Assembly: GCF_014705945.2 (NCBI RefSeq)
Contig: NZ_CP061538.1
Span: 1,674,001 to 1,738,000 of the forward strand
DNA from: Rothia amarae
GTDB lineage: Bacteria > Actinomycetota > Actinomycetes > Actinomycetales > Micrococcaceae
Direction of reading: 5' to 3'
Length of the DNA: 64,000 nt
The stretch's first letter is position 1; each line of letters starts with the position of its first letter. The notes under the pieces were generated by a model. The model saw only the letters and a list, made by a program, of their open reading frames with translations, ran no database searches and was not told the DNA's origin. This document shows positions 37,258-47,909 of this stretch, piece by piece. A program made the position numbers and the translations under genes.

Positions 37258-40158
37258 TTAGACGCGGGGCTTCTCCTGAAGCTCCCAAGTCTCAATGATG
37301 TCGCCGTCCTTGATGTCGTTGAAGGAGCCGAGTCCAATACCACACTCGTAACCTTCGCGAACCTCAGTGGCGTCGTCCTTGAAGCGGCGCAAGGACTCGA
37401 TGGTCAGGTTGTCCTGAACCACGTTGCCATCGCGTACCAGGCGTGCCTTGGAATTGCGCTTGATGATGCCTGACTTGACAATCGAACCTGCGATATTACC
37501 CCACTTGGAGGAGCGGAATACTTCGCGAATCTCCGCTGAGCCAAGCTCAACTTCTTCGTACTCAGGCTTGAGCATACCCTTGACGGCTGCTTCAATCTCT
37601 TCAAGTGCGCGGTAGATGACGGTGTAGAACTTCAGTTCTACGCCTTCACGGTCAGCAAGTTCGGTAACTCGCTCCGCCGGACGAACGTTGAAGCCGATGA
37701 TGACCGCATTATCAACGGTTGCAAGGTTGACGTCGTTCTGGGTAATCGCACCCACACCACGGTGGATAACGCGAACCTGAACCTCGTCCCCGCCAGCATC
37801 AATCTTCATGATGGACTCTTCCAGAGCTTCAACAGCACCGGAAACGTCACCCTTGATGATGAGGTTGAGGGTATCCATGTTGCCCTCAGCCACAGCAGCG
37901 TCGAAGGATTCGAGGGTAACGCGCTTGCGGCGCTTAGCCAGCATAGCGTTACGATCGGCAGCCTCACGCTTTTCAGCGATTTGACGGGCGGTACGCTCTT
38001 CTTCGGTCGAGATAAAGGTATCGCCTGCACGAGGAACGGTAGAAAGACCCAGAACCTGCACGGGGCGTGAAGGACCAGCTTCTTGTACAGCGTTCCCGTT
38101 TTCATCGAACATCGCACGAACACGACCGTGTGCCACACCGGCCACGATAGCGTCACCAATATGCAAGGTACCGGACTGAACCAAGACGGTGGAAACCGCG
38201 CCGCGACCCTTATCCAAGTTAGCTTCAATGGCAACGCCACGAGCTTCCTTGTTGGGGTTAGCGGTGAGCTCTAGAGCACCGTCTGCGGTGAGGCAGATAG
38301 CTTCAAGAAGCTCGTCAATGTTCAGACCCTGGCGTGCAGAGACATCCACGAACATGGTGTCGCCACCGTATTCTTCAGGAATTAGACCGTATTCGGTGAG
38401 CTGACCACGAATCTTATCGGGGCTAGCGCCTTCCTTATCAATCTTGTTGACTGCGACAACAATCGGAACCTCAGCGGCCTTGGCGTGGTTCAGTGCTTCA
38501 ACGGTCTGTGGCATAACGCCATCGTCCGCTGCAACAACCAGAACAGCGATGTCAGTGACCTTGGCACCGCGGGCACGCATAGCGGTAAACGCCTCGTGAC
38601 CGGGAGTATCAATGAAGGTTAGAGCGCGCTCTTCGCCTTCTACCTCGGTACGGATTTGGTAAGCACCGATGTGCTGGGTAATACCGCCGGCTTCGCCTTC
38701 AATAACGTTGGTGTTACGGATAGCGTCCAGCAAACGAGTCTTACCGTGGTCAACGTGACCCATAACGGTTACAACAGGAGGACGAATCTCTAGGACATCG
38801 TCATCTTCTCCTTCAGCTTCAGCATCCAAGTTGATGTCGAAGGATTCGAAGAGTTCGCGCTCTTCGTCCTCAGGTGAAACAACCTGAACCTTGTAACCCA
38901 GTTCAGCACCGAGGAGCTCGAAAGTTTCCTCATCCAGTGACTGAGTCTGAGTTGCCATTTCGCCGAGGTGGAATAGCACGGTAATCAACGATGCGGGGTT
39001 TGCATTAATCTTCTCAGCAAAATCCATAATCGAAGCACCGCGACGCAAGCGAATAAGAGTTTCTCCGTCACCGCGAGGAACTACTACGCCACCTACTGTG
39101 GGTGCCTGGATCTGATCTTGATCCCTACGGTTCTGCTTCTTCTTCTTGCCTCGACGTCCGCCGCCGCGACCGAAAGCACCCTGGGCGTTACCGCGACCGC
39201 CGCCGGGGCCACCGCGACCAGGGCCACGGTTGAATCCGCCCCCGCCTCCGCGGCGAGGACCATTGCCACCGCCAGCGTTGCCACCGCGACCGGGTGCACC
39301 GGCTGCAGGAGCTGCCATCTTGGCAGGCATCATGTTAGGTGAAGGACGGTTTCCGCCGCCCCCTGCATTTGCAGGACGAGGTGCGTTGTTACCTGCGGGA
39401 CGGGGTCCGCCCTGACCTGCGTTAGCAGGACGCTGGTTACGACCGCCACCTGCGGGACGAGGGCCACCGTTGCCACCTGCGGGACGAGGACCGCCCTGAC
39501 CGCCACCTGCGGGACGAGGGCCGCCACCGCGCTGATTACGACCGGCAGGACGGGGTCCGCCCTGACCTCGTTCGCCGCGCTCATTACGCTTGCCCATACC
39601 CTGCTGGGATGAAAAAGGATTATTTCCGGGGCGAGGACCTGGTTTAGCGCCAGGCTTGGGTGCGCCAGAAGGCTTAGGTGCTGCTGCGCCTGGTTTAGGA
39701 GCTGCGGCGCCTGGCTTAGGTGCGGAAGGAGCAGAAGATTCGTTCCGGTTCATGCCCTGCTGCGTAGAGAAGGGGTTGTTACCGGGACGAGGTCCACTAG
39801 CTTTCTGAGCCGGCTTAGTTTCTGCCTGCTGGGTTGCAGGCTTCGCAGTTGGTTTGGCACCGGGCTTCGGTGCGTTGCCGGGCTTGGGCGCAGCGGCTCC
39901 GGGCTTTGCAACGCCGGGCTTGGGTGCGCCAGAAGGCTTAGGTGCGGAGCCCTTGGGCTCTGCTGCCTTTGCCTGGTTTTCTGCAGGCTTTTCCCCTGCA
40001 GCTTGAGGGAACGCTGAACGTAGTTTCTTTTCTACGGGCGGTTCCACGGTAGATGATGGACCTTTGACGAATTCGCCAAGTTCCTGAAGCTTACCGATAG
40101 CTTCTTTAGAAGTAATTCCCAACTCTTTTGCGAGTTGGTGAACGCGGGGCTTAGCCAC
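37258..40158 (-). CDS. infB: Translation initiation factor IF-2
   Basis: GTPase that delivers initiator tRNA to the 30S subunit. The 966-aa protein starts with the IF2-N helical motif ([11 protein letters not shown]). It then has a very long Pro/Ala/Lys region and a Gly/Arg/Pro-rich tract to about residue 345, a second IF2-N domain, the G domain with GHVDHGKT, and the C-terminal domains. The GTG start is supported by AGGAG and by the family N-terminus; the preceding ATG is out of frame. The low-complexity region with repeats such as GAPKPGA and NNPFS is prone to length change. Confidence 0.97.
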   Translation of the reverse strand: MAKPRVHQLAKELGITSKEAIGKLQELGEFVKGPSSTVEPPVEKKLRSAFPQAAGEKPAENQAKAAEPKGSAPKPSGAPKPGVAKPGAAAPKPGNAPKPGAKPTAKPATQQAETKPAQKASGPRPGNNPFSTQQGMNRNESSAPSAPKPGAAAPKPGAAAPKPSGAPKPGAKPGPRPGNNPFSSQQGMGKRNERGERGQGGPRPAGRNQRGGGPRPAGGGQGGPRPAGGNGGPRPAGGGRNQRPANAGQGGPRPAGNNAPRPANAGGGGNRPSPNMMPAKMAAPAAGAPGRGGNAGGGNGPRRGGGGGFNRGPGRGGPGGGRGNAQGAFGRGGGRRGKKKKQNRRDQDQIQAPTVGGVVVPRGDGETLIRLRRGASIMDFAEKINANPASLITVLFHLGEMATQTQSLDEETFELLGAELGYKVQVVSPEDEERELFESFDINLDAEAEGEDDDVLEIRPPVVTVMGHVDHGKTRLLDAIRNTNVIEGEAGGITQHIGAYQIRTEVEGEERALTFIDTPGHEAFTAMRARGAKVTDIAVLVVAADDGVMPQTVEALNHAKAAEVPIVVAVNKIDKEGASPDKIRGQLTEYGLIPEEYGGDTMFVDVSARQGLNIDELLEAICLTADGALELTANPNKEARGVAIEANLDKGRGAVSTVLVQSGTLHIGDAIVAGVAHGRVRAMFDENGNAVQEAGPSRPVQVLGLSTVPRAGDTFISTEEERTARQIAEKREAADRNAMLAKRRKRVTLESFDAAVAEGNMDTLNLIIKGDVSGAVEALEESIMKIDAGGDEVQVRVIHRGVGAITQNDVNLATVDNAVIIGFNVRPAERVTELADREGVELKFYTVIYRALEEIEAAVKGMLKPEYEEVELGSAEIREVFRSSKWGNIAGSIVKSGIIKRNSKARLVRDGNVVQDNLTIESLRRFKDDATEVREGYECGIGLGSFNDIKDGDIIETWELQEKPRV

Positions 40159-40167
40159 ATTTCTCCT

Positions 40168-40187
40168 GTCCTGGTTCGCACCAGGAC
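40168..40187 (-). promoter_or_regulatory. GNRA-capped hairpin abutting the infB ribosome binding site
   Basis: On the - strand GTCCTGGT and ACCAGGAC form a perfect 8-bp stem closed by the tetraloop GCGA. The next bases are AGGAG, the infB Shine-Dalgarno, so the stem ends right against it. Confidence 0.6.
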
Positions 40188-40420
40188 GGCGCGAACCTTT
40201 AATACTTGAAGAGAGTAAACCGGCTTCGAGGATTGAAGCTAGCTACTTTTTTGCCTGTGTGAGAGCACAACAAAGTACTCATCGTGCGGCACTCATAGAG
40301 TTTCCATCAGTTTTCTGACTCGCTTTCGCATAAGAAGTCGTCAAACTAGTTGACTTACATATTGGTTCGCCTTGACCTGTTTGGCATGTGACCGCTCAGG
40401 CTAGAACCGGTTATACAGCA

Positions 40421-40675
40421 CTATGCTGTCATCACCAGTTCCTGAGGCTGTACTCGGGAACGGAACGCCCTGTGAAAAGCTCCCTTGCGGTGAGCTTTGC
40501 TCAGACATTCGGAGTCGGGATGAATCCAAGCTCCACGCCCGGGTTTGTTCTTTTCATCATCAAACACTGCAAAAGGAAGAGGTTCCCCTGCGCGCTTTTC
40601 GCAGACGATGCGAACAAGTTGATGGGGTGAGTCTTTGACTCTGCATCCGATACACGTACGGAGGGAATCAAGCAT
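40421..40675 (-). CDS. YlxR/RnpM (DUF448) RNA-binding protein
   Basis: Small basic protein of 84 aa with the family motif RTCIGCR near the N-terminus and the GRGAWIHP segment. YlxR proteins bind RNA; the Bacillus member modulates RNase P. The ATG at 40675 has AAGGAGGG upstream; an in-frame start 39 nt earlier lacks one. It sits in the universal nusA-ylxR-infB order. Confidence 0.92.
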   Translation of the reverse strand: MLDSLRTCIGCRVKDSPHQLVRIVCEKRAGEPLPFAVFDDEKNKPGRGAWIHPDSECLSKAHRKGAFHRAFRSRVQPQELVMTA

Positions 40676-40804
40676 GGTACCCTCCTTAGGCGTAACTGGA
40701 CGAAGGGCGCACAAAAGCGCGAAACGTCCATCTCAGACTGAAAAGTCGAACTAGACTATGTTCCAGTTTAGCCCCGAAGGAGGGGTTGAGCGCAACTAAG
40801 TGAG

Positions 40805-41830
40805 TTAGTTCGCATTATCCTCGGAGGGTTCCGTCATCCGACCTGCCTCTTCCATTGCCTGGTTAAAGCGAGATTCAGAGAGAATATCGATGCGCCAACC
40901 GGTGAGTTTTGCTGCCAGACGAGCGTTCTGACCTTCTTTGCCAATAGCAAGAGACAGCTGATCGTCGGGAACCACAGCACGAGCAGAGTATGAACGCTGA
41001 TCCGTGACCGTCACGCTCTTAACCTTTGAAGGAGAAAGAGCCGCAGCAATGAACTCAGTGGGGTCATCCGAGTAATCGACAATATCGATTTTCTCGTTGT
41101 TCAATTCGCTCATGACTGCGCGTACACGCGAACCCATTTCACCAATGCATGAGCCCTTAGGGTTGATGCCGGGTTTAGTTGCCATGACCGAAATCTTGGT
41201 ACGATGACCCGCTTCACGAGCAATGGACATGATCTCTACCGAACCATCTTGGATTTCAGGTACTTCGTGTTCGAAAAGACGGCGAACCAAGTTGGGGTGG
41301 GTTCGGGAAAGTTGCACTGAAGGACCTTTAGGTCCGCGACGAGCCTCCAAAAGATAGGCACGCACGCGCGAACCGTGCGGGTAACGTTCACCGGGAACCT
41401 GCTCAGAAGACGGCAGAACAGCCTCCACCGTGCCTAAATCAACGTGAACCATACGGGGATTCGGACCCTGCTGAACCACACCGGTTACTAGTTGACCTTC
41501 GCGATCCTTGTATTCACCCAACAAATGTGAATCTTCTGCGTCGCGCAGGCGCTGGTAGATGACCTGACGAGCGGTCGATGCGGCGATACGCCCAAAGTTA
41601 TTGGGGGTGTCGTCGAATTCGCCTATCTGCTCATCATCATCATCGAGCTCAGGAGCCCAAATAGTGACCGCGCCAGTCTTACGGTCAATCTCAGCACGTG
41701 ATTCTCTAATCGCGCCGGGCTGTTTCTGGTACGCCAGCAACAGAGCGCTCTCAATCATCGGAATGAGTTCCTCAATTGAAATGTCTCGCTCTTTTTCCAG
41801 CAGTCGCAGGTTGCTCAGATCGATATCCAT
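40805..41830 (-). CDS. nusA: Transcription termination/antitermination factor NusA
   Basis: RNA polymerase-binding factor controlling pausing, termination and antitermination. The 341-aa protein has the N-terminal polymerase-binding domain (1-115), S1 (about 120-190), KH1 and KH2 (about 200-325). It lacks the C-terminal acidic repeats of enterobacterial NusA, as is normal for Actinobacteria. AAAGG precedes the ATG. It is second in the rimP-nusA-ylxR-infB group. Confidence 0.97.
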   Translation of the reverse strand: MDIDLSNLRLLEKERDISIEELIPMIESALLLAYQKQPGAIRESRAEIDRKTGAVTIWAPELDDDDEQIGEFDDTPNNFGRIAASTARQVIYQRLRDAEDSHLLGEYKDREGQLVTGVVQQGPNPRMVHVDLGTVEAVLPSSEQVPGERYPHGSRVRAYLLEARRGPKGPSVQLSRTHPNLVRRLFEHEVPEIQDGSVEIMSIAREAGHRTKISVMATKPGINPKGSCIGEMGSRVRAVMSELNNEKIDIVDYSDDPTEFIAAALSPSKVKSVTVTDQRSYSARAVVPDDQLSLAIGKEGQNARLAAKLTGWRIDILSESRFNQAMEEAGRMTEPSEDNAN

Positions 41831-41855
41831 AGCCGGCCTTTCCGTGTAGAACAGG

Positions 41856-41880
41856 GCCGGGACACTTGCGGTGTCCCGGC
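41856..41880 (-). terminator. Hairpin between rimP and nusA
   Basis: GCCGGGACAC (41856-41865) pairs perfectly with GTGTCCCGGC (41871-41880). There is no T run on the - strand. It lies in the rimP-nusA gap and may be a NusA-responsive attenuator. Confidence 0.5.
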
Positions 41881-41969
41881 TCCGTCGATGTGTTCAATTC
41901 ACGCGAGCTTTCCCGCACAAAACATCTTGTCGATTAATACGTCTTGGAGTAAGTCTAGCGAACTTAGAC

Positions 41970-42551
41970 CTAGTGGTTGAACTCAATCTCTACATTTGCG
42001 CTAGAAATTGAATCCCAAGGCAAGGTTTCTTGGTCTTTATAAGACTCCGGTTGCCCCTTTTTCGTCTGCTTTTTGCGGCGGATTTTGACGCCTTCCTCTA
42101 GGACTTCGTCTAAGCGAGCGAGGAAGGGCTCACCGTCGGTCAGTTCAATATTGAGCAGGCGGTTTAGGGATCGTTTCCAATGCCGACGCTCGGTCAGGGC
42201 GCGCGTAGCGCCAGGTGAAGAGACCTCTAACAGGTAGGGTTCTTCACCGTCATTAGCTTGATCGAGTACTGCTGAAATGCCCTGGGAAACTTCGGCAATG
42301 GTGTCGAGGGAGAGGAAGTCGGTGCGTTCTTCGGTGTAGTCAATCACGATTTCTAAGGTGCGGTTCTTGCCGGAACCTTTAGCGTTCAGCGACTCTAGTA
42401 CGCATCCGAACTCTTCGATGACGGGAACAATTGCGGTGCGGATTTCTTCGGTGTTGATAAAGGGCTTGCGGGGTGTACTGGTTTGGATACCTGCCGCTGC
42501 GCGTTCAGCCGCGCGTCGTTCACGGGAATTCAGCTCTGTTTTCTTTGCCAT
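41970..42551 (-). CDS. rimP: Ribosome maturation factor RimP
   Basis: Assists 30S assembly. The 193-aa protein has a 30-residue basic N-terminal extension followed by the RimP N-terminal alpha/beta domain (with the SSPGATRAL segment near 115) and the C-terminal Sm-like domain. It heads the rimP-nusA-ylxR-infB group. The ribosome binding site is weak (AGAGAAAG). Confidence 0.93.
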   Translation of the reverse strand: MAKKTELNSRERRAAERAAAGIQTSTPRKPFINTEEIRTAIVPVIEEFGCVLESLNAKGSGKNRTLEIVIDYTEERTDFLSLDTIAEVSQGISAVLDQANDGEEPYLLEVSSPGATRALTERRHWKRSLNRLLNIELTDGEPFLARLDEVLEEGVKIRRKKQTKKGQPESYKDQETLPWDSISSANVEIEFNH

Positions 42552-42714
42552 GAATTACTTTCTCTAGGGAAGTAGTTGATAGTTGTATATTCTTCGTGCT
42601 TAACGGTAGCGAATGAGCTGCGGTTGTGCATTGTTTTTTCTCTGGAAGCGTGCTCGGGGGCTGCTACGAACCTGTGCGAAGATAGAGAGGGTTCTGTTGG
42701 TTGAGAAGAGGTGC

Positions 42715-43527
42715 ATGATGAAAACATCGACGGGTATATCCATGCTTGCAGCGGTAGGGATCCTTGGTTTGGATACTTGGGGGTATAGCTCGGCTCAGCA
42801 GACTGAAAATGTGGAAACACAGCTTGCTCCCCAGGTTCGTATGGTGCAGACTCTGCAATCTATTCAAGACAACTCTGCGCAGGCATCCATCGATCAACTG
42901 ATAGAGAAGCAATTGGAGCAGGTGCCTGAAAGCGCCCATGAACTGAGCTCCACTGAAACATCAGAAGTACCGGACTTTTCCCTCACGTCCGGAGTTGATG
43001 AGCTCTGGAATATCGCCGTCGATGATTCGACGGACGCCGCAGACCGCGCTCAAGCACTCACTTTCGCCCAGCAGCTCTGGCATGCGGGTAGTGCAGAGAA
43101 ATTAGTTAAAGGCTCACCAGAGTTTGTCGAAACTGTGCATATCAGCTGTGATTCTCCGAATCATGCTGAATCTGCCCCGGACAGTGTGCAGGATACCTTG
43201 GCATCTGCCCATGCCTATCTTTATGCAGCACAAGTTATTGACGCCCGTTCCCCTGAGCCGGAGGACAACGTCGATGAAAAACGCATATCCGATGCGCTTG
43301 CTCAAGCCGAAAAGTGGGAGCAAAATCTTTCGGAGGCAACTTCTTGTAATTTTCAGGTCCCCGCCCAGCAACCTGCTTATGACTTCGATGAAGCGCACGC
43401 TGCAGATTCTTTGAAATCTCTTCAGAACAATGTAAAAACGAACGCTCAGGCGGTTTGGGCTGATTCCGCTGTGCCTACTGACTCGCCCATCTTCGGGGAG
43501 TCGGTGAAACTTTCGTTTGGAGAGTAG
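42715..43527 (+). CDS. Exported protein of unknown function
   Basis: Protein of about 270 aa that I do not recognise. The N-terminus has a Lys followed by a hydrophobic stretch (about 8-20) and a small-residue SSAQQ site, so an exported protein is likely; there is no lipobox. The rest is acidic, helical and rich in Ala, Gln and Glu, with two Cys spaced about 80 residues apart (ISCDS and TSCNF). Start choice: tandem ATGs with AGAGG upstream; upstream in-frame codons lack support. It is transcribed away from rimP. A ferritin-like protein occurs at this place in some relatives, but no such motif was found here. Confidence 0.6.
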   Translation: MMKTSTGISMLAAVGILGLDTWGYSSAQQTENVETQLAPQVRMVQTLQSIQDNSAQASIDQLIEKQLEQVPESAHELSSTETSEVPDFSLTSGVDELWNIAVDDSTDAADRAQALTFAQQLWHAGSAEKLVKGSPEFVETVHISCDSPNHAESAPDSVQDTLASAHAYLYAAQVIDARSPEPEDNVDEKRISDALAQAEKWEQNLSEATSCNFQVPAQQPAYDFDEAHAADSLKSLQNNVKTNAQAVWADSAVPTDSPIFGESVKLSFGE

Positions 43528-43530
43528 TTC

Positions 43531-44321
43531 CTAGAAGAAAAGTGCTCTGCCCCAAAGATCCCACGCCATTGTAAGAATCAATGCAGAAACTACCCCCATC
43601 ATCATCACTCGAATGAACTTATTCCCCCGCGCTATGGCTGTTCGTGCACCCAGGTAGCCACCGCAAAGATTTGCCGATCCCAGCAGAAGTCCCAATGACC
43701 AAACCTGGTACCCGGCAAGCGCAAAGAAAATCAACGCTCCAAGGTTAGTCGCAAGATTGATAATTTTTGTTTGAGCAGTTGCCAGCAAAAAGTTGTATCC
43801 CAGAAGACTAATCAAGGCAATCATCAAAAATGAGCCGGTGCCCGGTCCGAGTAGCCCGTCGTAGAACCCAATCACCACGCCGATACCCAAAGCTGTGAGA
43901 ATATGCCGAGCCCCCCCGTATGTTTGAGTTGCTGCAACTCCCCCAGATTCGGTTTGAAAACAGTAAACAGCAGAACCCCCACCAGTGCGCAGACAATAAT
44001 GGGTTTGAAAAGGGTTGTAGGGATATGGGTTGCAACTATTGCCCCTCCCATACTCGCAAAAAATGCCACGACGGCGGTAGGTAGCGAAGTTTTGAGATCG
44101 TTGGAAGTCCGCCGGTAATAGGTGGTGGCGCTGGCAGCTGTTCCAAAAACTGAGCCCAGTTTATTGACCGCTAACGCCTGGTAGGGAGTGAGTCCAGGTA
44201 CAAGCATCAGCGCCGGTAGCTGAACCAAACCTCCACCGCCAACTACCGCGTCGACCCAGCCAGCAGAGAAACCCGCGCACACCATTAAAATCAAGGTCAT
44301 TGGATCCATTGATTCAAACAT
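43531..44321 (-). pseudogene. TauE/SafE-family transporter, frameshifted at a G7 tract
   Basis: Sulfite/organosulfonate exporter-type membrane protein. The first part (44321 to about 43912) encodes AGFSAGWVDAVVGGGGLVQL and four or so membrane segments. The reading frame then shifts and would end at 43872. The second half (IGFYDGLLGPGTGSFLM onward) continues in another frame to 43531. The break falls on a run of seven G (- strand; C at 43911-43917); one extra G joins both halves without loss into a full-length protein of about 263 aa. So this is phase variation, a real mutation or a sequencing error. AAGGAG precedes the start codon. Confidence 0.8.
43911..43917. repeat. Homopolymer (G7 on the coding strand) at the frameshift point
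   Basis: CCCCCCC on the + strand lies exactly where the TauE/SafE frame breaks. Eight G would restore the frame. Confidence 0.9.
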
Positions 44322-44409
44322 GAGGGGGCTCCTTCACTAGCCCACGAAGCAAAAGTTCTCCGCGCCCTCATTTTCAGTTCCCTTTTTTCAGGTCGCGGAG
44401 ATACTTCTT

Positions 44410-46221
44410 TTATTTATTTACTTCTCGCACAATTTCTTCTGCAGCGGACTCGACGGCAATATCCCGAGCCTCGCCAGAACGGCGATCTTTCAGCTCTAGC
44501 TTGCCGTCCTTGAAACCACGCCCTACCACAACGATGGTAGGAACGCCCAGCAATTCGGCATCGCCAAACTTCACACCGGGAGATGCCTTGGGGCGATCAT
44601 CGAACATTACGTCAAGACCGGCTGCAGATAATTCTTCCACTAGCTTTTCAGCGTATTCGGTAATGTCTGCGCCCTTGCCGGTAGCTACCACATGAACGTC
44701 TGCAGGGGCTAGATTTCGAGGCCAGATTAGGCCCTTATCGTCATGGTTTCCTTCAGCAATCGCTGCGAGCGCACGGGTAACACCCACACCGTAAGACCCC
44801 ATGGTGACAGTCTGCAACTTGCCGTTTTGGTCTAGAACCTTGAGCCCCAGAGCTTCTGCATATTTGCGGCCCAGCTGGAAGATGTGCCCCATTTCGATGC
44901 CGCGGGCTGCAATGAGAGGTCCCGAACCGTCGGGAGCGGGATCACCTTCTCGAACTTCACAGGCCTCAATCACGCCGTCGGCCTCAAAATCGCGTTCGAA
45001 GACGAGGTTGTACACATGCTTCTCAGCTTCGTTAGCACCGGTAATCCATGTCGAACCGGAGACTACACGGGGGTCAACAAAGTATGGGATTTCGGTCTCT
45101 GATTCGGTGCCAAGCAGTTTTGCATCGAGAGAGAGACCGGGGCCAATATACCCCTTGACCAGCTGGGGGAATTTTTTGAAGTCTTCCTCGGTGGCTGCTT
45201 CTACCTCAACTTCGCCGCCAATACCGAGCAATACGCCCACGTTCACTTCGACGCGGCCCATGTCGACCGCGCGGTCGCCAGGCACGCCAATGGCAACAAG
45301 CTGGCGGGTGCCATCGGGGTGAATGACTGCGATAACAACGTTTTTCAGGGTATCTGCAGCGGTCCATTGCCCCTCTGATTTGGGGTGAAGCGCATTGGAC
45401 TGTTCTACCAGAGTCTCGATGGTGGGTGAGTCTGGAGTTACCTCGATGGACGCCGCGGGGGTGTTACTGGCATCGATAGGTTCAGGCACTACGGTTGTGA
45501 CTGCTTCAACGTTTGCCGCGTATCCACCTTCCGACCGCACAAAAGTATCTTCGCCGACAGGCGTGGGGTGCAAGAACTCTTCCGAGCGGGAGCCACCCAT
45601 AGCACCAGATTGTGCCTTCACGATGGCGATTTCTAAGCCAAGACGCTCAAATATACGCTGGTAAGCCCCTCGGTGGGCGAAATACGCTTCTTCCAAACCG
45701 GCGTCGTCAATGTTGAAGGAGTAGGAATCCTTCATAATGAATTCACGACCGCGGAGCAGTCCGGCACGAGGACGCGCTTCGTCGCGGTACTTGGTCTGAA
45801 TCTGGTAGAGATAGACCGGCAAATCTTTGTAGGAGCTATAAAGGTCCTTGACCAAAAGGGTGAACATCTCTTCATGGGTAGGAGCCAAAAGCATGTCAGT
45901 GCCGCGGCGATCCTGCAGGCGGAAAAGATTATCGCCGTACTCGGTCCAGCGGTTGGTCGCCTCATAGGGTTCACGGGGCAAAAGAGCAGGAAAATGAACT
46001 TCCTGTGCACCAATCGCGTTCATTTCTTCGCGCACTATGTTCTCAACTTTGTTGAGCACCTTAAGACCCAGCGGCAACCAGGTATAAATGCCGGGGGCAG
46101 CACGACGAATGTACCCGGCGCGAACCAGCAGTTTGTGGCTGGCGACCTCGGCATCTACCGGATCATCGCGCAGAGTGCGCAAAAAGAGTTGTGAAAGGCG
46201 AGTAGTTGCCACCTGAATCAT
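44410..46221 (-). CDS. proS: Prolyl-tRNA synthetase, bacterial type
   Basis: Class II aminoacyl-tRNA synthetase of 603 aa. The catalytic core has class II motifs ([10 protein letters not shown] region, [23 protein letters not shown] split by short turns). The bacterial editing insertion (INS) lies between about 225 and 400, and the anticodon-binding domain occupies the last 100 residues. The insert begins after the [12 protein letters not shown] segment. It is transcribed on the same strand as the secreted LGFP proteins but separated from them by a strong terminator. Confidence 0.97.
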   Translation of the reverse strand: MIQVATTRLSQLFLRTLRDDPVDAEVASHKLLVRAGYIRRAAPGIYTWLPLGLKVLNKVENIVREEMNAIGAQEVHFPALLPREPYEATNRWTEYGDNLFRLQDRRGTDMLLAPTHEEMFTLLVKDLYSSYKDLPVYLYQIQTKYRDEARPRAGLLRGREFIMKDSYSFNIDDAGLEEAYFAHRGAYQRIFERLGLEIAIVKAQSGAMGGSRSEEFLHPTPVGEDTFVRSEGGYAANVEAVTTVVPEPIDASNTPAASIEVTPDSPTIETLVEQSNALHPKSEGQWTAADTLKNVVIAVIHPDGTRQLVAIGVPGDRAVDMGRVEVNVGVLLGIGGEVEVEAATEEDFKKFPQLVKGYIGPGLSLDAKLLGTESETEIPYFVDPRVVSGSTWITGANEAEKHVYNLVFERDFEADGVIEACEVREGDPAPDGSGPLIAARGIEMGHIFQLGRKYAEALGLKVLDQNGKLQTVTMGSYGVGVTRALAAIAEGNHDDKGLIWPRNLAPADVHVVATGKGADITEYAEKLVEELSAAGLDVMFDDRPKASPGVKFGDAELLGVPTIVVVGRGFKDGKLELKDRRSGEARDIAVESAAEEIVREVNK

Positions 46222-46308
46222 CCGTTTCTCTTGGGGTTCTCCCCCAGCACGCAGGCTAGAGGCATTTTGTTTTATTCTACTGTCTCACGGCATGCACAAC
46301 AGAAAAAG

Positions 46309-46354
46309 TAAAAAAGAGCGGTGCGCACCCTCTAGAAAGGATGCACACCGCTCT
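46309..46354 (-). terminator. Terminator of the LGFP protein gene
   Basis: A 16-bp stem (46315-46330 with 46339-46354, two mismatches) is followed on the - strand by TTTTTT. It insulates proS from the upstream secreted-protein genes. Confidence 0.85.
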
Positions 46355-46406
46355 AAGACGCGACCATTAAGCTAAATCAGCACATCAGACGTCGAGAGAT
46401 AATCCC

Positions 46407-47816
46407 CTACCAGTTGAAGAACGCCTGAGCTTCAGGATTTAACGTAATTTCTGCCTCATAGGTTGGATTGACGAGCTTACTATCTGGCATGAGCCATTTG
46501 ATAGATCCATGCTCAAATTGCTGCGTTTGGTATTTGAGGCCGCCTTCTTCCACAATTTTTGCCTCAGCAACAGGCACGCCCAAAGCGCTCACCTTACTAG
46601 GCTCAAGATTCCAATCGCCTTGGTACCACTGCTGAGCTTGCGTCCAAGATCCACGACCCACTATGGATTCTTGATATCCCAGCCATTCCGAGCGATAGGC
46701 TTTAGCTCCTGTTACAGGAGTGTGATCTGCGTTAGCTTTGATGATGTACATGGCACGGGCATCTGTGACGAAAAGGGCACCGCCCTCTTCACCGGGTAGC
46801 CCTGGCATATCTGAGTAGGAAGCCTTGGACCAGTCGATGGAATTAATATCAAGCGGGGTATAAGGAACTTCGTGGTCAATCACGTAGTCCTCAACAGGCT
46901 GCCAGGTCTTTGTTCCATCTGCATTGACAACATACTGGGAGTGCTGCACGCTGACGGAGCGCTCGCCATAGGCTTGAAGTGCGAACTCATTGACTGCTGA
47001 CTCACCGAAGATGCTGACATAGCCCATATCGCTGTCGCCGCCGTCAGGGGAAAATGAGATGATAAGCCCGCCATAATACGAAGGGTTCTTGATGTATTCG
47101 GTATAAACCGGTCCTTCAAGTATTCCGCTGTTTCCGATCTGCTGGTCGTAAAGGAAAACGCGTCCTTTATATCCTACAGCTACTGCGTAGTAACGACCGT
47201 CAGTGACGATAATGTCTTCAGCCGTAACGGTAGAGTCAAAGGATTTATGCACCATATCAAGAACTTTGGCTTTGGTTGCAGCTTCGTTGTCTGCTGCTGG
47301 CTTGGCATCAAAGCATGCCTTGGCTGTGCCTCGCGTTTGCAACCATTTCTTACCTTCGACTGAGTTCAAATCAATGGATGAACCCGCAGTCGCCTTGGTG
47401 CCACCGACGACGACGAGGTGGCGGGTCTTGCCGTCAAAAGTTGTTACCGATGGACCACAATAAGTGTTATTCCAGGCGTCACCTTCGAGGGCGCCAACCA
47501 CACCGATACCGCCTGCTTTTTCATATGCCTGAGCACGATCGGCACCGGTAATAGCTTTGACGCCGGTGGATGAACCCCAGGTAATAACAGACTTTTCAAA
47601 AATCTGCTCGCAGCCTTTACCCTTAACGCATTTCTCCGGCGATAATGGCTGGCCGTATTTGGCAGGGTCTGTTTTCCAGAGTTTGGTGATACCAGCGTTG
47701 GGGTTCATGTAGACACTCGGAGTAGGGGCCGCCTGAGCCACACTGGGTAGTAGCGCGACGAGAGCAGTCGCAGAAAGAAGCGAGACGCCCCATTTGTTGG
47801 ATGAAAATTTCATCAT
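46407..47816 (-). CDS. Secreted LGFP-repeat-type protein (paralog 1)
   Basis: Exported protein of 469 aa. A signal peptide (about 1-29) ends in AQA. The N-terminal part (30-165) is nearly identical in pattern to the next gene: Cys pair CVKGKGC, SVITW, GDAWNN and TRHLVVVGG. A middle domain without recognised family follows. The C-terminus carries an LGFP-like unit, ALGVPVAEA then FEHGSIKW. LGFP repeats occur in envelope-associated proteins of Actinobacteria and are thought to bind the cell wall; here that is inference. AGAGGAAA precedes tandem ATGs. Confidence 0.75.
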   Translation of the reverse strand: MMKFSSNKWGVSLLSATALVALLPSVAQAAPTPSVYMNPNAGITKLWKTDPAKYGQPLSPEKCVKGKGCEQIFEKSVITWGSSTGVKAITGADRAQAYEKAGGIGVVGALEGDAWNNTYCGPSVTTFDGKTRHLVVVGGTKATAGSSIDLNSVEGKKWLQTRGTAKACFDAKPAADNEAATKAKVLDMVHKSFDSTVTAEDIIVTDGRYYAVAVGYKGRVFLYDQQIGNSGILEGPVYTEYIKNPSYYGGLIISFSPDGGDSDMGYVSIFGESAVNEFALQAYGERSVSVQHSQYVVNADGTKTWQPVEDYVIDHEVPYTPLDINSIDWSKASYSDMPGLPGEEGGALFVTDARAMYIIKANADHTPVTGAKAYRSEWLGYQESIVGRGSWTQAQQWYQGDWNLEPSKVSALGVPVAEAKIVEEGGLKYQTQQFEHGSIKWLMPDSKLVNPTYEAEITLNPEAQAFFNW

Positions 47817-47841
47817 TTTTCCTCTTCGTTGAGTTTTAGGG

Positions 47842-47877
47842 GAAGTGCAACAGGAATCCTTCTTCCCATTGCACTTC
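47842..47877 (-). terminator. Hairpin between the two LGFP genes
   Basis: GAAGTGCAA (47842-47850) pairs with TTGCACTTC (47869-47877). It is a modest stem without a T run in the 93-bp gap. Confidence 0.4.
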
Positions 47878-47909
47878 TTATAGGAATAGCCCGAGAGCTT
47901 CCCGGATTA

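Noticed and set aside
39093-39584. Open frames on both strands in the infB low-complexity region
   Set aside because: GC-rich repetitive coding sequence gives spurious open frames; infB itself explains the region.
46309-46354. Possible T-box or riboswitch near proS
   Set aside because: The structure is downstream of the LGFP gene, ends in T6 and has no T-box features; it is a plain terminator.
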